This document shows, piece after piece, positions 44,977 through 54,436 of a stretch of 64,000 bases of DNA (the first letter of the stretch is position 1; each line of letters opens with the position of its first letter). The notes beneath the pieces were generated by a model that saw only the letters and a list, made by a program, of their open reading frames with translations, searched no databases and was not told where the DNA came from. Source of the DNA: JBHHYU01 sp046757725 (GTDB taxonomy: Bacteria > Desulfobacterota > Binatia > UBA9968); contig JBHHYU010000004.1 in the NCBI GenBank assembly GCA_046757725.1, forward strand, positions 1-64,000, in the 5' to 3' direction. The position numbers were made by a program, and so were the translations under genes.

Positions 44977-45513
44977 ATGCGCGTCATTCCAGAGCTTGTC
45001 AAGGTGGTGAAAGATCAGAATCAACCACGCACCGGCACAAGGCCTAGCGTAGGAACCATTCGTGTGGATATCAAGCATCAGGAGCAAAAGACCTTTGACG
45101 TGGTCTTTAAGACGGAGGATAAGGCATTTGAGGTGTTGATCGATGAACCTGCCGTACGAGGAGGACAGAGCCGAGGTCCGACCCCTCTGGGTTATTTTGT
45201 GACAGGAGCGGGTGGTTGACTGATGATGCAATATGCCAGTGTGGCAATGAAAAAGGGAGTTCCCATCGATACCATGAAGATGACAGTGCGCGGCCACCAC
45301 TCACGCGAGTCAAGGGCCTTCAAGGACATGATCTTTGAGATTCGTCTGGAGGGCAGTGCTTCAACGGAACAGGCAGAAGGCTTGGCGCGCGAGGCAAGCG
45401 CTCGCTGTTTTGTTGAGAACACCTTAGCGAAGGCGATTCCTCTTACTACTGAAGTTTACCTGAACGGGAGTAAATTTCTGACTCTAGCACGGGGTCCGGA
45501 GGCAGTGCCGTAA
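44977..45513 (+). CDS. OsmC-family protein with in-frame UGA, probable selenoprotein
   Basis: A 178-residue OsmC-family protein is read only if the TGA at 45217-45219 is translated. Both sides are in the same frame and both match the family: GGQSRGPTPLGYFVTGAGG before it, LMMQYASVAMKKGVPIDTMK, then TVRGHHSRE, after it. The UGA falls at residue 81, where OsmC/Ohr proteins have the conserved redox Cys in GGC-L; the second conserved Cys is present at 144 (RCFVENTL). A bacterial SECIS-like hairpin follows. OsmC-like selenoproteins have been reported from marine metagenomes. The likely role is thiol- or selenol-based reduction of organic peroxides. AGAAGGAGG precedes the ATG. A plain nonsense mutation is the alternative. 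Confidence 0.8.
45217..45249 (+). promoter_or_regulatory. UGA codon and candidate bacterial SECIS element
   Basis: After the UGA, TGCCA (45234-45238) and TGGCA (45242-45246) form a 5-bp stem with a three-base GTG loop at 45239-45241. The loop starts with G and lies 20-22 bases after the UGA, within the 16-37 base range described for bacterial SECIS elements. The lower stem is weak. Confidence 0.6.
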
Positions 45514-45776
45514 GAATCCTGATTTCTTACAGGGCTGCGCTCTATAAGAACTCGAATGATTTTTCAGTGCGCCATGGCTCTGTTCTGAAACCCACATCAT
45601 CCGAACTGGGCCTCGATCCTGGAGCTATCGGGATCAGATGTCCGGAAATCATTCCTCCTTTGCTTTTGCCCTTTCTCCAGTAAAAGAATCATCCTTCCAT
45701 GCCCTGATGTAAACCCCCTTCCTGGGCCAGTGACATGGCTGGTTGCATTCCACATTTGAGTTCTATAGCATCTCAC
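45514..45776. other. Intergenic gap, no gene seen
   Basis: About 260 bases between the OsmC-like gene and the UPF0182 leader hairpin. No coding frame with a ribosome site and no clear terminator is seen. Confidence 0.4.
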
Positions 45777-45796
45777 CAACTCAACTCGGAGAGTTG
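45777..45796 (+). promoter_or_regulatory. Short inverted repeat upstream of UPF0182 gene
   Basis: CAACTC (45777-45782) pairs with GAGTTG (45791-45796), ending about 10 bases before the AAGGGGGG ribosome site. It could be an operator or mRNA hairpin affecting translation. Confidence 0.35.
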
Positions 45797-45815
45797 ACGG
45801 ATCAAGGGGGGTAAG

Positions 45816-48551
45816 ATGAAACGTTTCACGACCTTGTTATTCTTCATAGTCTTGTTTCTTTTCGTATTTCTCGGCCAAGCGGTCTCGCTTTACACGGACT
45901 GGCTCTGGTTCGAGGCGGTCGGCTTCACGCAAGTCTTTACTACCACACTGACCTTCAAGGTTGTCTTGGCAGTGGTCTTCGGTGGGCTTTTTTTCATGGT
46001 GCTCTATTTGAACGTCAAGCTGGCGGCCCAAGCACCATCGGAGGTTCGTTTTGCGGATGAGGAAAATGCCATTGAGCTACCCAGTCCGGAACTCATCGAT
46101 CCGTTAGTCCGGCGGTTGCTCTTGCCGGCAACTATTCTTCTGGGACTTTTTGCCGCACCCCAGGCAGCCGGCCACTGGTCATCCTTGCTCCTTTTCTTCA
46201 ACTCGGTTCCCTTTGGGCAACTGGATCCTCTCTTCGGCCACGATATCAGCTTCTATGTTTTTCGCTTGCCGGCTCTGACGGCGCTCTACAATTGGCTTAC
46301 CGTGACCCTGGGGTTTACCTTTTTAGCCACAGCTTTCGCTTATTTGCTTTACCGGGGTCTCCAGTACACGCAAAAAGGACTCTTCCTCAACGAAAGGGCA
46401 CGAACTCATCTTTTCAGTTTGGTTGCCGCCATTCTGCTGACAAAGGCTTTTGGCTACTTCTTGGACACCTTTGGCCTTCTCTATTCACCGCGGGGGGCTG
46501 CCTTCGGGGCCAGCTATGTGGATGTCTACGCCTCCCTACCCGTTTTGCGAATTTTGACTTTTTTGGCCGTGATTGCTGCCGTCCTCTGCCTGGTCCAGAT
46601 TTCTCGCCCGGGGTTTAAGTACCTTTTTGCAGGCCTAGGGGCCTTGATTGTGGTTCATCTCGTAGGGTTGAATTTCTACCCATCTCTTCTCCAGCGCTTT
46701 CGGGTAGTACCTAATGAAATCGTTGCAGAAACGCCGTTCATCAAGCGTAATATTAAATTCACACGGCAAGCCTATGGTTTGGATAAGGTCGAGGTCAAAG
46801 ATTTCCCCGCGGAGGAAGAACTCACCGCTGCCGAGCTGCAGAGCAACGAAATGACCATTAAAAACGTCAGGCTCTGGGAGCGCCGCCCCTTGTTGGCGAC
46901 TTACGGCCAGCTCCAGGAGATCCGCACCTATTACAATTTTGTCGATGTCGACAAGGACCGCTACCGGATCGATGGTACCTACCGTCAGGTCATGCTTTCG
47001 GCGCGAGAGCTCTCTCACGAGCATCTGCCGAACCGCAACTGGATCAATGAACATCTCACCTACACACACGGCTTCGGTGCAGTTGTCGGACCTGTCAACG
47101 AGGTTACGCCGGAGGGTTTGCCGGAATTCTTTGTCAAGGACATCCCGCCGGTATCGATTGGGCCTATGAAGATCACCCGCCCCGAGATCTACTATGGGGA
47201 GAAGGCCAACGATTATGTTTTCGTAAAGACCAAAGCCAAGGAACTCGACTACCCCTCAGGGGATCAGAATATTTATACCACGTACAAAGGCACGGGAGGT
47301 GTCTCTCTTCACTCGTTCTGGCGAAAGGTCCTCTTCTCCATCCGCTATACAACTCTGAGAATCGCCCTTTCCGATGATATTACCAGCGAAAGCCGTATTC
47401 TCTACTACCGCCAGATGGAAGAGAGAGTCAAAAAAATCGCACCTTTTATCACCTTCGATCGGGATCCTTATCTCGTTATTGCTCGGGGTGGTCGGCTTTT
47501 CTGGATCATCGACGGATATACAACATCGAGGCGCTACCCTTACTCTGAACCGACCGAGAGACTCGGAAGCTACATTCGCAACTCCGTCAAGACCGTTGTC
47601 GACGCCTATAATGGAACCGTGAGATTTTACCTTAGCGATCCGGATGATCCTATCATCCGGGTTTATGCCAAGATCTTTCCAAACCTCTTTAAACCTCTGG
47701 ATACGATGCCGGCTGGTCTCCGGGCTCATATCCGCTATCCCCAAGATCTCTTTGCGATCCAGGCACGTATGTACGCCACTTACCACATGCAGGATCCGCA
47801 AGTTTTCTACAATAAGGAAGATCTGCTGAGTATCCCGCGTAGGACCGCGGCTACGCGGCAACAGCAAGGTGGCCCCCTCATAGGACAGGTGAGGGAGCCG
47901 GTGGTGGAGCAGGAGATCAATCCTTACTACATTATCATGCGCCTTCCCGGTGAAAAAAAAGAGGAGTTCATTCTCCTGCTTCCATTTACTCCCAACAAGA
48001 AAGACAACATGCGGGCCTGGCTAGCGGCGAGAAGTGATCCGCCTCATTACGGCAAGCTCATTGCGCTGGAGTTTCCCAAGGCGAAATTGATTTACGGACC
48101 GAAACAGATCGATGCCCGGATCGACCAGGATGCCTTCATATCCCAGCAGCTCAGCCTTTGGGGCCAACGGGGCTCGCAAGTGATCCGAGGGACCGTCCTG
48201 GCAATCCCGATTGAGAAGTCGCTCCTCTATGTGCAGCCCCTCTACCTGGAGGCAGAGAAAGGATCCCTGCCGGAATTAAAAAGAGTAATCACGGCCTTCG
48301 GTAACCGGATCGCTATGGCCAAGACCCTGGAAGCATCTCTCAAGAAGCTCTTCGGGGGTGGGGCGGTTAAGGAGAGGCCCCAGGTGGCAGCCCTTCATGA
48401 AACGGCCAAAGGGGCGAAAGGCCTGGCTGGCCGTGCCCTGGAACACTACTTACAATCTCAGGGGTTTCTGCGCCAGGGGGAGTGGGCAAAGTTCGGTGAA
48501 GAACTGAAGAAGATGGAAGCGATCCTCAAGGAGATGCAGAAAAATCCCTGA
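45816..48551 (+). CDS. UPF0182 (COG1615) family membrane protein
   Basis: The 911-residue protein has about seven N-terminal membrane helices (to residue ~290), each pair separated by the family's characteristic segments (DWLWFEAVGFTQVF; PLFGHDISFYVFRLP), followed by a large extracytoplasmic domain with the conserved VTPEGLPEFFVKDIPP and ARMYATYHMQDPQVFYNKED regions. The full family architecture is present. Function is unknown in any organism. The gene converges on the LTA-synthase-like gene. Confidence 0.93.
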   Translation: MKRFTTLLFFIVLFLFVFLGQAVSLYTDWLWFEAVGFTQVFTTTLTFKVVLAVVFGGLFFMVLYLNVKLAAQAPSEVRFADEENAIELPSPELIDPLVRRLLLPATILLGLFAAPQAAGHWSSLLLFFNSVPFGQLDPLFGHDISFYVFRLPALTALYNWLTVTLGFTFLATAFAYLLYRGLQYTQKGLFLNERARTHLFSLVAAILLTKAFGYFLDTFGLLYSPRGAAFGASYVDVYASLPVLRILTFLAVIAAVLCLVQISRPGFKYLFAGLGALIVVHLVGLNFYPSLLQRFRVVPNEIVAETPFIKRNIKFTRQAYGLDKVEVKDFPAEEELTAAELQSNEMTIKNVRLWERRPLLATYGQLQEIRTYYNFVDVDKDRYRIDGTYRQVMLSARELSHEHLPNRNWINEHLTYTHGFGAVVGPVNEVTPEGLPEFFVKDIPPVSIGPMKITRPEIYYGEKANDYVFVKTKAKELDYPSGDQNIYTTYKGTGGVSLHSFWRKVLFSIRYTTLRIALSDDITSESRILYYRQMEERVKKIAPFITFDRDPYLVIARGGRLFWIIDGYTTSRRYPYSEPTERLGSYIRNSVKTVVDAYNGTVRFYLSDPDDPIIRVYAKIFPNLFKPLDTMPAGLRAHIRYPQDLFAIQARMYATYHMQDPQVFYNKEDLLSIPRRTAATRQQQGGPLIGQVREPVVEQEINPYYIIMRLPGEKKEEFILLLPFTPNKKDNMRAWLAARSDPPHYGKLIALEFPKAKLIYGPKQIDARIDQDAFISQQLSLWGQRGSQVIRGTVLAIPIEKSLLYVQPLYLEAEKGSLPELKRVITAFGNRIAMAKTLEASLKKLFGGGAVKERPQVAALHETAKGAKGLAGRALEHYLQSQGFLRQGEWAKFGEELKKMEAILKEMQKNP

Positions 48552-48644
48552 TGGCCTTCATAGCCATCCAGTCTCTAAGACGAAGAACGAGGCAGCTCCT
48601 ATAAAACTAACCGTGCCCTTTGGCATGAGTCTTTACGTGGATAC

Positions 48645-50681
48645 CTACTTTACAGCCGATGACCGGCTTGACGAATTTCCCTCCTTGCCGGTTGTGTATT
48701 GACCCGTCTTGAGAAGGTGTTCGGCCATCTGGAGTAAGGCCACGGCGTCTCTGCTGTAGTTGGCCTGTTCGGAGGTTAAAGGGGCCGGATTCCATGATGG
48801 CTCTCCCTGGATGCGCTTGTAGGCCGTCTCCATGCCGGTTTCGGTAAATACGGTGAGGTGTGGGCCAAATATCACGCCGTAGCGTTTTTTATTGTAGATC
48901 ATGATCGCAAGGCTTTCTTGCGCTCCCGGGCTGAGTACGTCGTTACCGAGAAACGGACTGCGATACTCTCCCCCAAGAATGCCCATGATTGTTGGAGGAA
49001 GGTCTATCTGGCTGGTCACGCGCTGAATCCGTTTCGGCTTGAGAAATCTTGGGGCGAAAAAGAGTGCGGGGACACGATATTCCTCGACCGGGATAAGATC
49101 ACGTCCGCGAAGGTGTACCCCGTGATCTCCCACAAAAACGAATAGGGTATCCTCAAAATAGGATGCCCCCTTTGCCTCACGCATGAAACGCCCGAGTGCG
49201 TAATCGGCGTAGAGAAAATTGTTCAGCTCCTCGTATTTAAAGCCGGGGGGTACGGGTGTTTCCAGCGGGAGTGGGACGATGCGGCCTGCGGGATATTCCC
49301 ACGGCGAGTGTAACGAGACGGTGAGGATCGTTGCGAAGAAGGGTTGTCTCTGATTTGCAAGCTGTCGGAACTCCTGATTGGCCCGGCGGAACAAATCTTC
49401 GTCGGAGACGCCCCAGGGGCTACGGTACTCGACATTGTCAAAGTCTTTCTCTTCGATGAAAGTGTCGAAGCCGTTTCCTAGAAAAAAGGCCCGCATGCGG
49501 TCGAAAATTCCCTGGCCTCCGTAGAGAAATAGGGTGGAATAGTCGCGTTCCTTTAAGATAGTCGCTAGTGTGCTAAAACCCCGATGGGCTTGAGGACGAT
49601 TGACGACACCGTGGCCGGGGAGGGGCGGGAATGATGATACGGCCGCTTCCAGTGCTTGTATCGTACGCTCGCCCGTGGCATAGCAGCATTCGAGAAGCGC
49701 TCCCTCTGCGGACAAACGGTCCAATTCGGGGGAGAGGGCCGGTGTGCCGCCCAGGGCACCAATGAGACGGCTCGTAAAGCTTTCCATGACCACAAGAACG
49801 ACATTGACCGGATGATGCCCACCATAGCCTCGGACCCGACGAACCAAGGGGTTGGGCGAGTCGTGCGTCAGTGGTCCTCGTATGGAAAGATAGGTGCCTG
49901 CCCGGCGGAGGGCTTCATTAGATGGAAGAAGCCTTATTACCGATTTCAAGTCCGTTTGATCCCGCCGAGACCGGCGGCTCCATTCGTAGAGAACGTTAAA
50001 AATTCCGCAGGATGCAATTTCGTTGGCTACGCGGTTCGATGTTACCATCGCTGCGCTCGGGTTGAGAGGGCGATGGTCCAAGGTCCCACGTGCAGCGAGC
50101 GCTGCAAGCAAGCAACAAAAAACTGTTCCCAATTGATCTAAAAACCAAGGAAAAGGGCCATAAAACGATTCCGTCCCCTCTAAAGATAACCCCTTGATCT
50201 CCGCGACTAAGGAAACAACACCGGCCGTTCCGGCCGCGCTTAGAAACAACATCCACGCGATAGGGTAGGCCTTTGCGATGGTTCGAAGCACCTCTAGGTC
50301 CAATCCATGCTCAAGGACAAGGTAGTTGGGGCGGAGATCGTAATAGCGAAAGAAATAGACTCCGGCTATTTCCGCCAGAAACAACCCAAAGAAGAGGATT
50401 CCAGCATAGACCAGCAGTGCCGACTGGACTATTTCTAGCCACTCCTCGACCGAGAAAAGCAGGGCCACAATGAGTATTAAAAAGCCCTTGCCAACAACGG
50501 TCCCGTCGAGGCGAAAACCGATCCAAAATAGCCTGAGACGTTCCACCAAAGAGAGATCAGTAAGATCGGAGGCCCGTTCGTAATAGAGCCATAGCCGAAA
50601 CCCTGAAAGAATCGCCATGGCCGTCAAGACGACTGAGATAGAGAAAACGGTTCGGGGCATGGCATACAAAAGGTTAGACAT
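48645..50681 (-). CDS. LTA-synthase-like (alkaline phosphatase superfamily) membrane phosphotransferase
   Basis: The 678-residue protein has about five N-terminal membrane helices and an extracytoplasmic sulfatase-fold domain. It shows VVLVVMESFTSRLIGALGG with the metal-binding Glu, the probable catalytic Thr in CYATGERTIQALEA near residue 340, and metal ligands in FVFVGDHGVH near 520. LtaS-type enzymes polymerise or transfer phosphoglycerol from phosphatidylglycerol; in Gram-negatives relatives decorate periplasmic glucans or lipids with phosphoglycerol or phosphoethanolamine. It follows an MBOAT-carrier-ligase set on the same strand after 277 bases. Confidence 0.88.
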   Translation of the reverse strand: MSNLLYAMPRTVFSISVVLTAMAILSGFRLWLYYERASDLTDLSLVERLRLFWIGFRLDGTVVGKGFLILIVALLFSVEEWLEIVQSALLVYAGILFFGLFLAEIAGVYFFRYYDLRPNYLVLEHGLDLEVLRTIAKAYPIAWMLFLSAAGTAGVVSLVAEIKGLSLEGTESFYGPFPWFLDQLGTVFCCLLAALAARGTLDHRPLNPSAAMVTSNRVANEIASCGIFNVLYEWSRRSRRDQTDLKSVIRLLPSNEALRRAGTYLSIRGPLTHDSPNPLVRRVRGYGGHHPVNVVLVVMESFTSRLIGALGGTPALSPELDRLSAEGALLECCYATGERTIQALEAAVSSFPPLPGHGVVNRPQAHRGFSTLATILKERDYSTLFLYGGQGIFDRMRAFFLGNGFDTFIEEKDFDNVEYRSPWGVSDEDLFRRANQEFRQLANQRQPFFATILTVSLHSPWEYPAGRIVPLPLETPVPPGFKYEELNNFLYADYALGRFMREAKGASYFEDTLFVFVGDHGVHLRGRDLIPVEEYRVPALFFAPRFLKPKRIQRVTSQIDLPPTIMGILGGEYRSPFLGNDVLSPGAQESLAIMIYNKKRYGVIFGPHLTVFTETGMETAYKRIQGEPSWNPAPLTSEQANYSRDAVALLQMAEHLLKTGQYTTGKEGNSSSRSSAVK

Positions 50682-50958
50682 GGCTATATCAGCTATACGA
50701 AATCAAATGAGTTCGACCACGAGGTTAGAAACCCGATCCGTCGAGGTACCTGCCGCAAGCCGGGGCGTAGCTAGTAATGAATGAGTTCGTCGGAACAGAA
50801 TACCAAGCCCTACCCATTTTCTAGTCGTTGATCGCCGGATCTGTAAAATGGACCGTAAATCTTGGGTTCATCGGCTCATTCGTATTGCCCTGTATGTATT
50901 ACGTCTCCTGTAATCGGTGTGATGAGCTGGCGACGCAAAATGGAAGCGCCGCCATGGG

Positions 50959-52356
50959 CTAGAGGCCGAAAAGGGAAAGGAAAAATACGGCCTGTTCTGG
51001 CATTGTCACACTGGCTTTAAGATTCCAGAAATTGATCAGGCTGAAAAAGGTCCAGACCCCTGTTATCTTCCTGACCCGGCGGAATCTCGCGACCCCCGGG
51101 GTTATAGCATGGGGCTTCCCTCTCTGCTTCTGTTGACGGAGCATGGAAACGGAGACCCCGACAGCGAGACAAAAACAGTAAACAAAGCGAGGCCCTAGAA
51201 TGTGCCAGATCCTGTCGAGGTCCCCGGCGACGAGAGGATTTTTGGCCTGTATCAGGTGGTAATACATGTTGCCTACCAAAGCGGCGGCGAAGATCGCGGT
51301 GATCATTCGCAGTCGGGGCGATTTTCGAAAGTGTCGCAGGTAGGTGGGGAAAAAGAAAAACTCTACCAACAACTCCTTAAAATAATAGTAATACCTGTTC
51401 CAAAAATCAACGATGGACTCCGCCAGCAGAGGTTTATAAGTGTTGCGAAAGACGTTGAAGCCAAAAAGTCGCAACATTCCGATCCATAGGTGACCCCGGG
51501 CTGCGAGTTTTAGAGTGGCCCATATCAAATCGAAGTACAAGCTGACCCAGGTGGTCAATAGAGAAACCGTTACAGTCCCATTGACGATCGATTTCATTCG
51601 AGGGATCTCCAGACTGTAACCTCCCAGGAGGCTCGTCAGTGGATTTTTTGGATTACCATAGACGAGGCTGCCCATAAGAAGGAGCAGCAGTTTCCACAAC
51701 AGGGCCAGAAGAAGCAGTTTAAGTCCCGCTAACAGGGAGCGAGCGTACGCTTCAGGGGATCGGGCTTCACACTCGGACAGGTAATCAAGACCCTTCCCTG
51801 CCGGGGTGTTTGTGCCGTCCCAGATGGGAAAGAGATAGAACAAGTGATCACGAAATCCGGTACCGCTTACCTTCCCGCGCTGGCCTGAGATTACCATGTA
51901 GCCGCACCGCCAAAGGAGATACGGGAGAGAGACACCCATGAGGGTTATCACTTCCTTCCACAGCCCTCCATCATCGGGTGTAACCCAGATGATCACCACT
52001 GTTGCCCAGAAAAAAACGTGAAGTGAGGTTTGCGGGCGGCGTTTAATACCGGCTGGCAGCCTGCTGAAGCGTGTTGCCGCAAGGTAAAGCAGGTAGACCA
52101 GTCCGAAAATGAGAGGCACTACGACCAAAGGCGCAAGCCAGGTTGTTACTGCACGGTAGTCAGCCCACTGAGCATGCCTGTGAAGGAGACCCAGGACACC
52201 GGCCATAATCGCGCCTAGGAACAGAACTTGCCTTCGAATTTTCGGTGTCAACAGGATGGTCCACCAACGGGTTTGCACCCAAGCAATGATCCGTTTGTTC
52301 TCGTGAAACTGGGAAATGGCCCGGTAGGCTTCACAAAAGTTCTTGATCTTCGTCAT
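50959..52356 (-). CDS. MBOAT-like membrane acyltransferase (DltB-type position)
   Basis: The 465-residue, multi-helix membrane protein contains a segment like the MBOAT signature (NTYKPLLAESIVDFWNRYYY, then a FPTYLRHF), with a possible active His in VGNMYYHLI further on. DltB-type MBOATs move an acyl group from a carrier protein to an extracytoplasmic acceptor. The start overlaps the carrier-protein stop by 4 bases (ATGA), which supports a shared pathway. Similarity to MBOAT is by motif only and the usual GLWHG is not present, so the assignment is moderate. Confidence 0.65.
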   Translation of the reverse strand: MTKIKNFCEAYRAISQFHENKRIIAWVQTRWWTILLTPKIRRQVLFLGAIMAGVLGLLHRHAQWADYRAVTTWLAPLVVVPLIFGLVYLLYLAATRFSRLPAGIKRRPQTSLHVFFWATVVIIWVTPDDGGLWKEVITLMGVSLPYLLWRCGYMVISGQRGKVSGTGFRDHLFYLFPIWDGTNTPAGKGLDYLSECEARSPEAYARSLLAGLKLLLLALLWKLLLLLMGSLVYGNPKNPLTSLLGGYSLEIPRMKSIVNGTVTVSLLTTWVSLYFDLIWATLKLAARGHLWIGMLRLFGFNVFRNTYKPLLAESIVDFWNRYYYYFKELLVEFFFFPTYLRHFRKSPRLRMITAIFAAALVGNMYYHLIQAKNPLVAGDLDRIWHILGPRFVYCFCLAVGVSVSMLRQQKQRGKPHAITPGVARFRRVRKITGVWTFFSLINFWNLKASVTMPEQAVFFLSLFGL

Positions 52357-52607
52357 GTTGTTTCACGTTGAATCAGATCAAGAATAGTCGTGACCGAGTG
52401 GAGTTCCCCGGGATCGATGCCTTTTTCGCGGAAGTCGATGTTGTAGGTCTCCTCGAGGTAAACAACGATTTGCAGCACAGCCAGAGAATCGATGAGACCA
52501 GATTGAATCAAACTCTGGGTCTCATCGATGTCGCCGATCGGGTGATCCGGTCTCTGGATTGTCCGGAGGAATCGAATCAAGTCGGCTTTGCGCTGTGATT
52601 GATCCAT
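52353..52607 (-). CDS. Acyl/peptidyl carrier protein (DltC-like)
   Basis: The 84-residue phosphopantetheine-binding protein has the attachment Ser in GLIDSLAVLQIVVYLEE near residue 35. It would carry an acyl or aminoacyl group activated by the adenylating enzyme encoded upstream (52698-54245) and deliver it to the MBOAT protein whose gene overlaps its stop. It is distinct from a fatty-acid ACP by its context and the LIDS rather than DSL-x-TVE motif. Confidence 0.85.
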   Translation of the reverse strand: MDQSQRKADLIRFLRTIQRPDHPIGDIDETQSLIQSGLIDSLAVLQIVVYLEETYNIDFREKGIDPGELHSVTTILDLIQRETT

Positions 52608-52697
52608 TGTCGACTTATCCTGCTAACCGGCATACCGCGAGGATGTGTTAGAAAATAGGGCACGGAAGTAGCGATGATTCTTGCGCCGGCACCACAT

Positions 52698-54245
52698 TTA
52701 CAACGGCCGCTCCCTTAGATCACGGACGACATTTTGTAGGTCCACCGGTGGTAGTCCTGCACATTGCTTCATGACTGCGCTTCGGTTGGTTTTACCCCGT
52801 GAGGACCGTGGGATGGAATCCATCAAATACCACCGGACTGGGATCTTGAATTCTGCCAGGTGGCTTTTCATCCACCAATAGAGTTCCCGGATCGTTGTGG
52901 TCTCCGTGTCTTTGAGTACGACTGCCATTCCGACGTTCTGACCGCATAGCTGGTCATCAAACCCGAACGTACAGACATCTACTGTTCGCTCAAATTGCTC
53001 CGCCACCGCGTCGATATCGGCGGGATATATTTTAATGCCACTCTTGTTAATCTCTTCCCGTTCTCTCCCCTTCAGGAAAAAGACCCCGTGCTCGTCGAAA
53101 ACTCCGATGTCTCCGGTTAGAAACCAACCCTTACGAATCACTTGGCCCGTCAAATGGTCCTGGTTGAGATAACCCCTCATCAAGGCAGGCGTGTTGATCC
53201 AAACATAGCCGGACTTACCAGGCGCGCATTCCATACCCGGATCCCACAAAGTGGACGTGTCGCAGGTTTTCAGAATTTTTATCACAGCCCCCCAGGGCTT
53301 GCCCACCAACCCGTCCATGGGGGTGAAATCGGCCAACGTAGTCCCGGCCACCCAGCTAGCGGTCTCGGTAATCCCATAGGCGTTGAAGACAGCTTTTGTA
53401 GAAGCCCAGGATTGAATCTCTTGCCACAAGTGGGCGGACAGGGGGGCGGATCCACAGTGGACACGTTCCAATGTTTGGGCCTTCGGTGACCGGCTCGTCT
53501 TGAGTGCAAGTTGCCAGAGCGATGGCACGGATGACAGAAAAGTGATCTTGTGCTCGTCAATGAGTGATCCCAAACGCATGATCAGTTCAGGGTGGTAGGG
53601 CGGAGCGATAAAAAGGTCCTGCCCAAAGAGCCAAGGGAAGAGACAATTGCAAATCAGGCCGTGGCCGAAATGGGTCGGAAGTAAACAGAGGGTGCGGCGA
53701 TAGGAAGACAGCCCGAGACTCTCGCGCAATGCCAACCAGCGGGCCCGGAGAGAACCGTGTGTGTGAACAACGCCCTTGGGAGTTCCCGTAGAGCCTGAGG
53801 TAAACAGTATCAGGGCATCGTCCTCTAATTTCGCGGGGCTTTCCACAAAATTGCTGTCCGGTACGGCTCCCGCATCGGTCTCGACATCCAGAGTGTTCAT
53901 GACCCTGACGCTCCCGGAAGAGACGCCTTCGATAGTCGATGGGTCCGTTTTCTCATCTATGATGGAAAAACGTGGATCCGCTGCCCGTGCCAGGGTCAGG
54001 ACTTCAAAGGCCGTCAGGCGGCCATCCACGGGTATGGCCACGGCGCCGAGTTTCCAAATGGCTAGGAGATCGGCGAAAAACTCTAATCGGTTGCCAAAAT
54101 GAAGAAAGACTCGGTCCCCGGCAGCCATGCCTTCATAACGATAGCGCCGGATACGCCCAGCCACCTGGCGGAATATTTCCCCTGGATGCCAGCGGTTCCC
54201 GCTAACGACTTCGATGAGACTGCCGACCTCCAAGTCAAAAAACAT
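52698..54245 (-). CDS. AMP-dependent acyl/aminoacyl ligase (ANL superfamily, DltA-like position)
   Basis: The ~515-residue ANL enzyme has intact core motifs: A3 FTSGSTGTPKGVVHTHG near residue 150, A5 NAYGITETAS near 295, A7 GWFLTGDIGVF near 375, A8 REREEINKSGIKIYPADID near 395 and the catalytic Lys in PRSSRGKTNR near 485. It would adenylate a carboxylic or amino acid and load it on the carrier protein encoded 90 bases downstream. The substrate pocket cannot be decoded by eye. ATG 54245 follows GAAAGG; TTG 54263 is an alternative. Confidence 0.85.
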   Translation of the reverse strand: MFFDLEVGSLIEVVSGNRWHPGEIFRQVAGRIRRYRYEGMAAGDRVFLHFGNRLEFFADLLAIWKLGAVAIPVDGRLTAFEVLTLARAADPRFSIIDEKTDPSTIEGVSSGSVRVMNTLDVETDAGAVPDSNFVESPAKLEDDALILFTSGSTGTPKGVVHTHGSLRARWLALRESLGLSSYRRTLCLLPTHFGHGLICNCLFPWLFGQDLFIAPPYHPELIMRLGSLIDEHKITFLSSVPSLWQLALKTSRSPKAQTLERVHCGSAPLSAHLWQEIQSWASTKAVFNAYGITETASWVAGTTLADFTPMDGLVGKPWGAVIKILKTCDTSTLWDPGMECAPGKSGYVWINTPALMRGYLNQDHLTGQVIRKGWFLTGDIGVFDEHGVFFLKGREREEINKSGIKIYPADIDAVAEQFERTVDVCTFGFDDQLCGQNVGMAVVLKDTETTTIRELYWWMKSHLAEFKIPVRWYLMDSIPRSSRGKTNRSAVMKQCAGLPPVDLQNVVRDLRERPL

Positions 54246-54436
54246 GCCGAGTTGCCCTTTCAATGGTGAGCATAGTATTACCTATGACCTCAGGGGGAAG
54301 CAAGATAAAGAATCTACCTACTTATCTGGAACCGCAAGCTTGAGCTTTCAGGCGCGTGGAAAAGTTGAGCCTAAGAAAAAGGTGATTGATTTGGGAATAT
54401 GTGGTAAGCGATAGCAGTTGCGATTCCAATAGGCTC

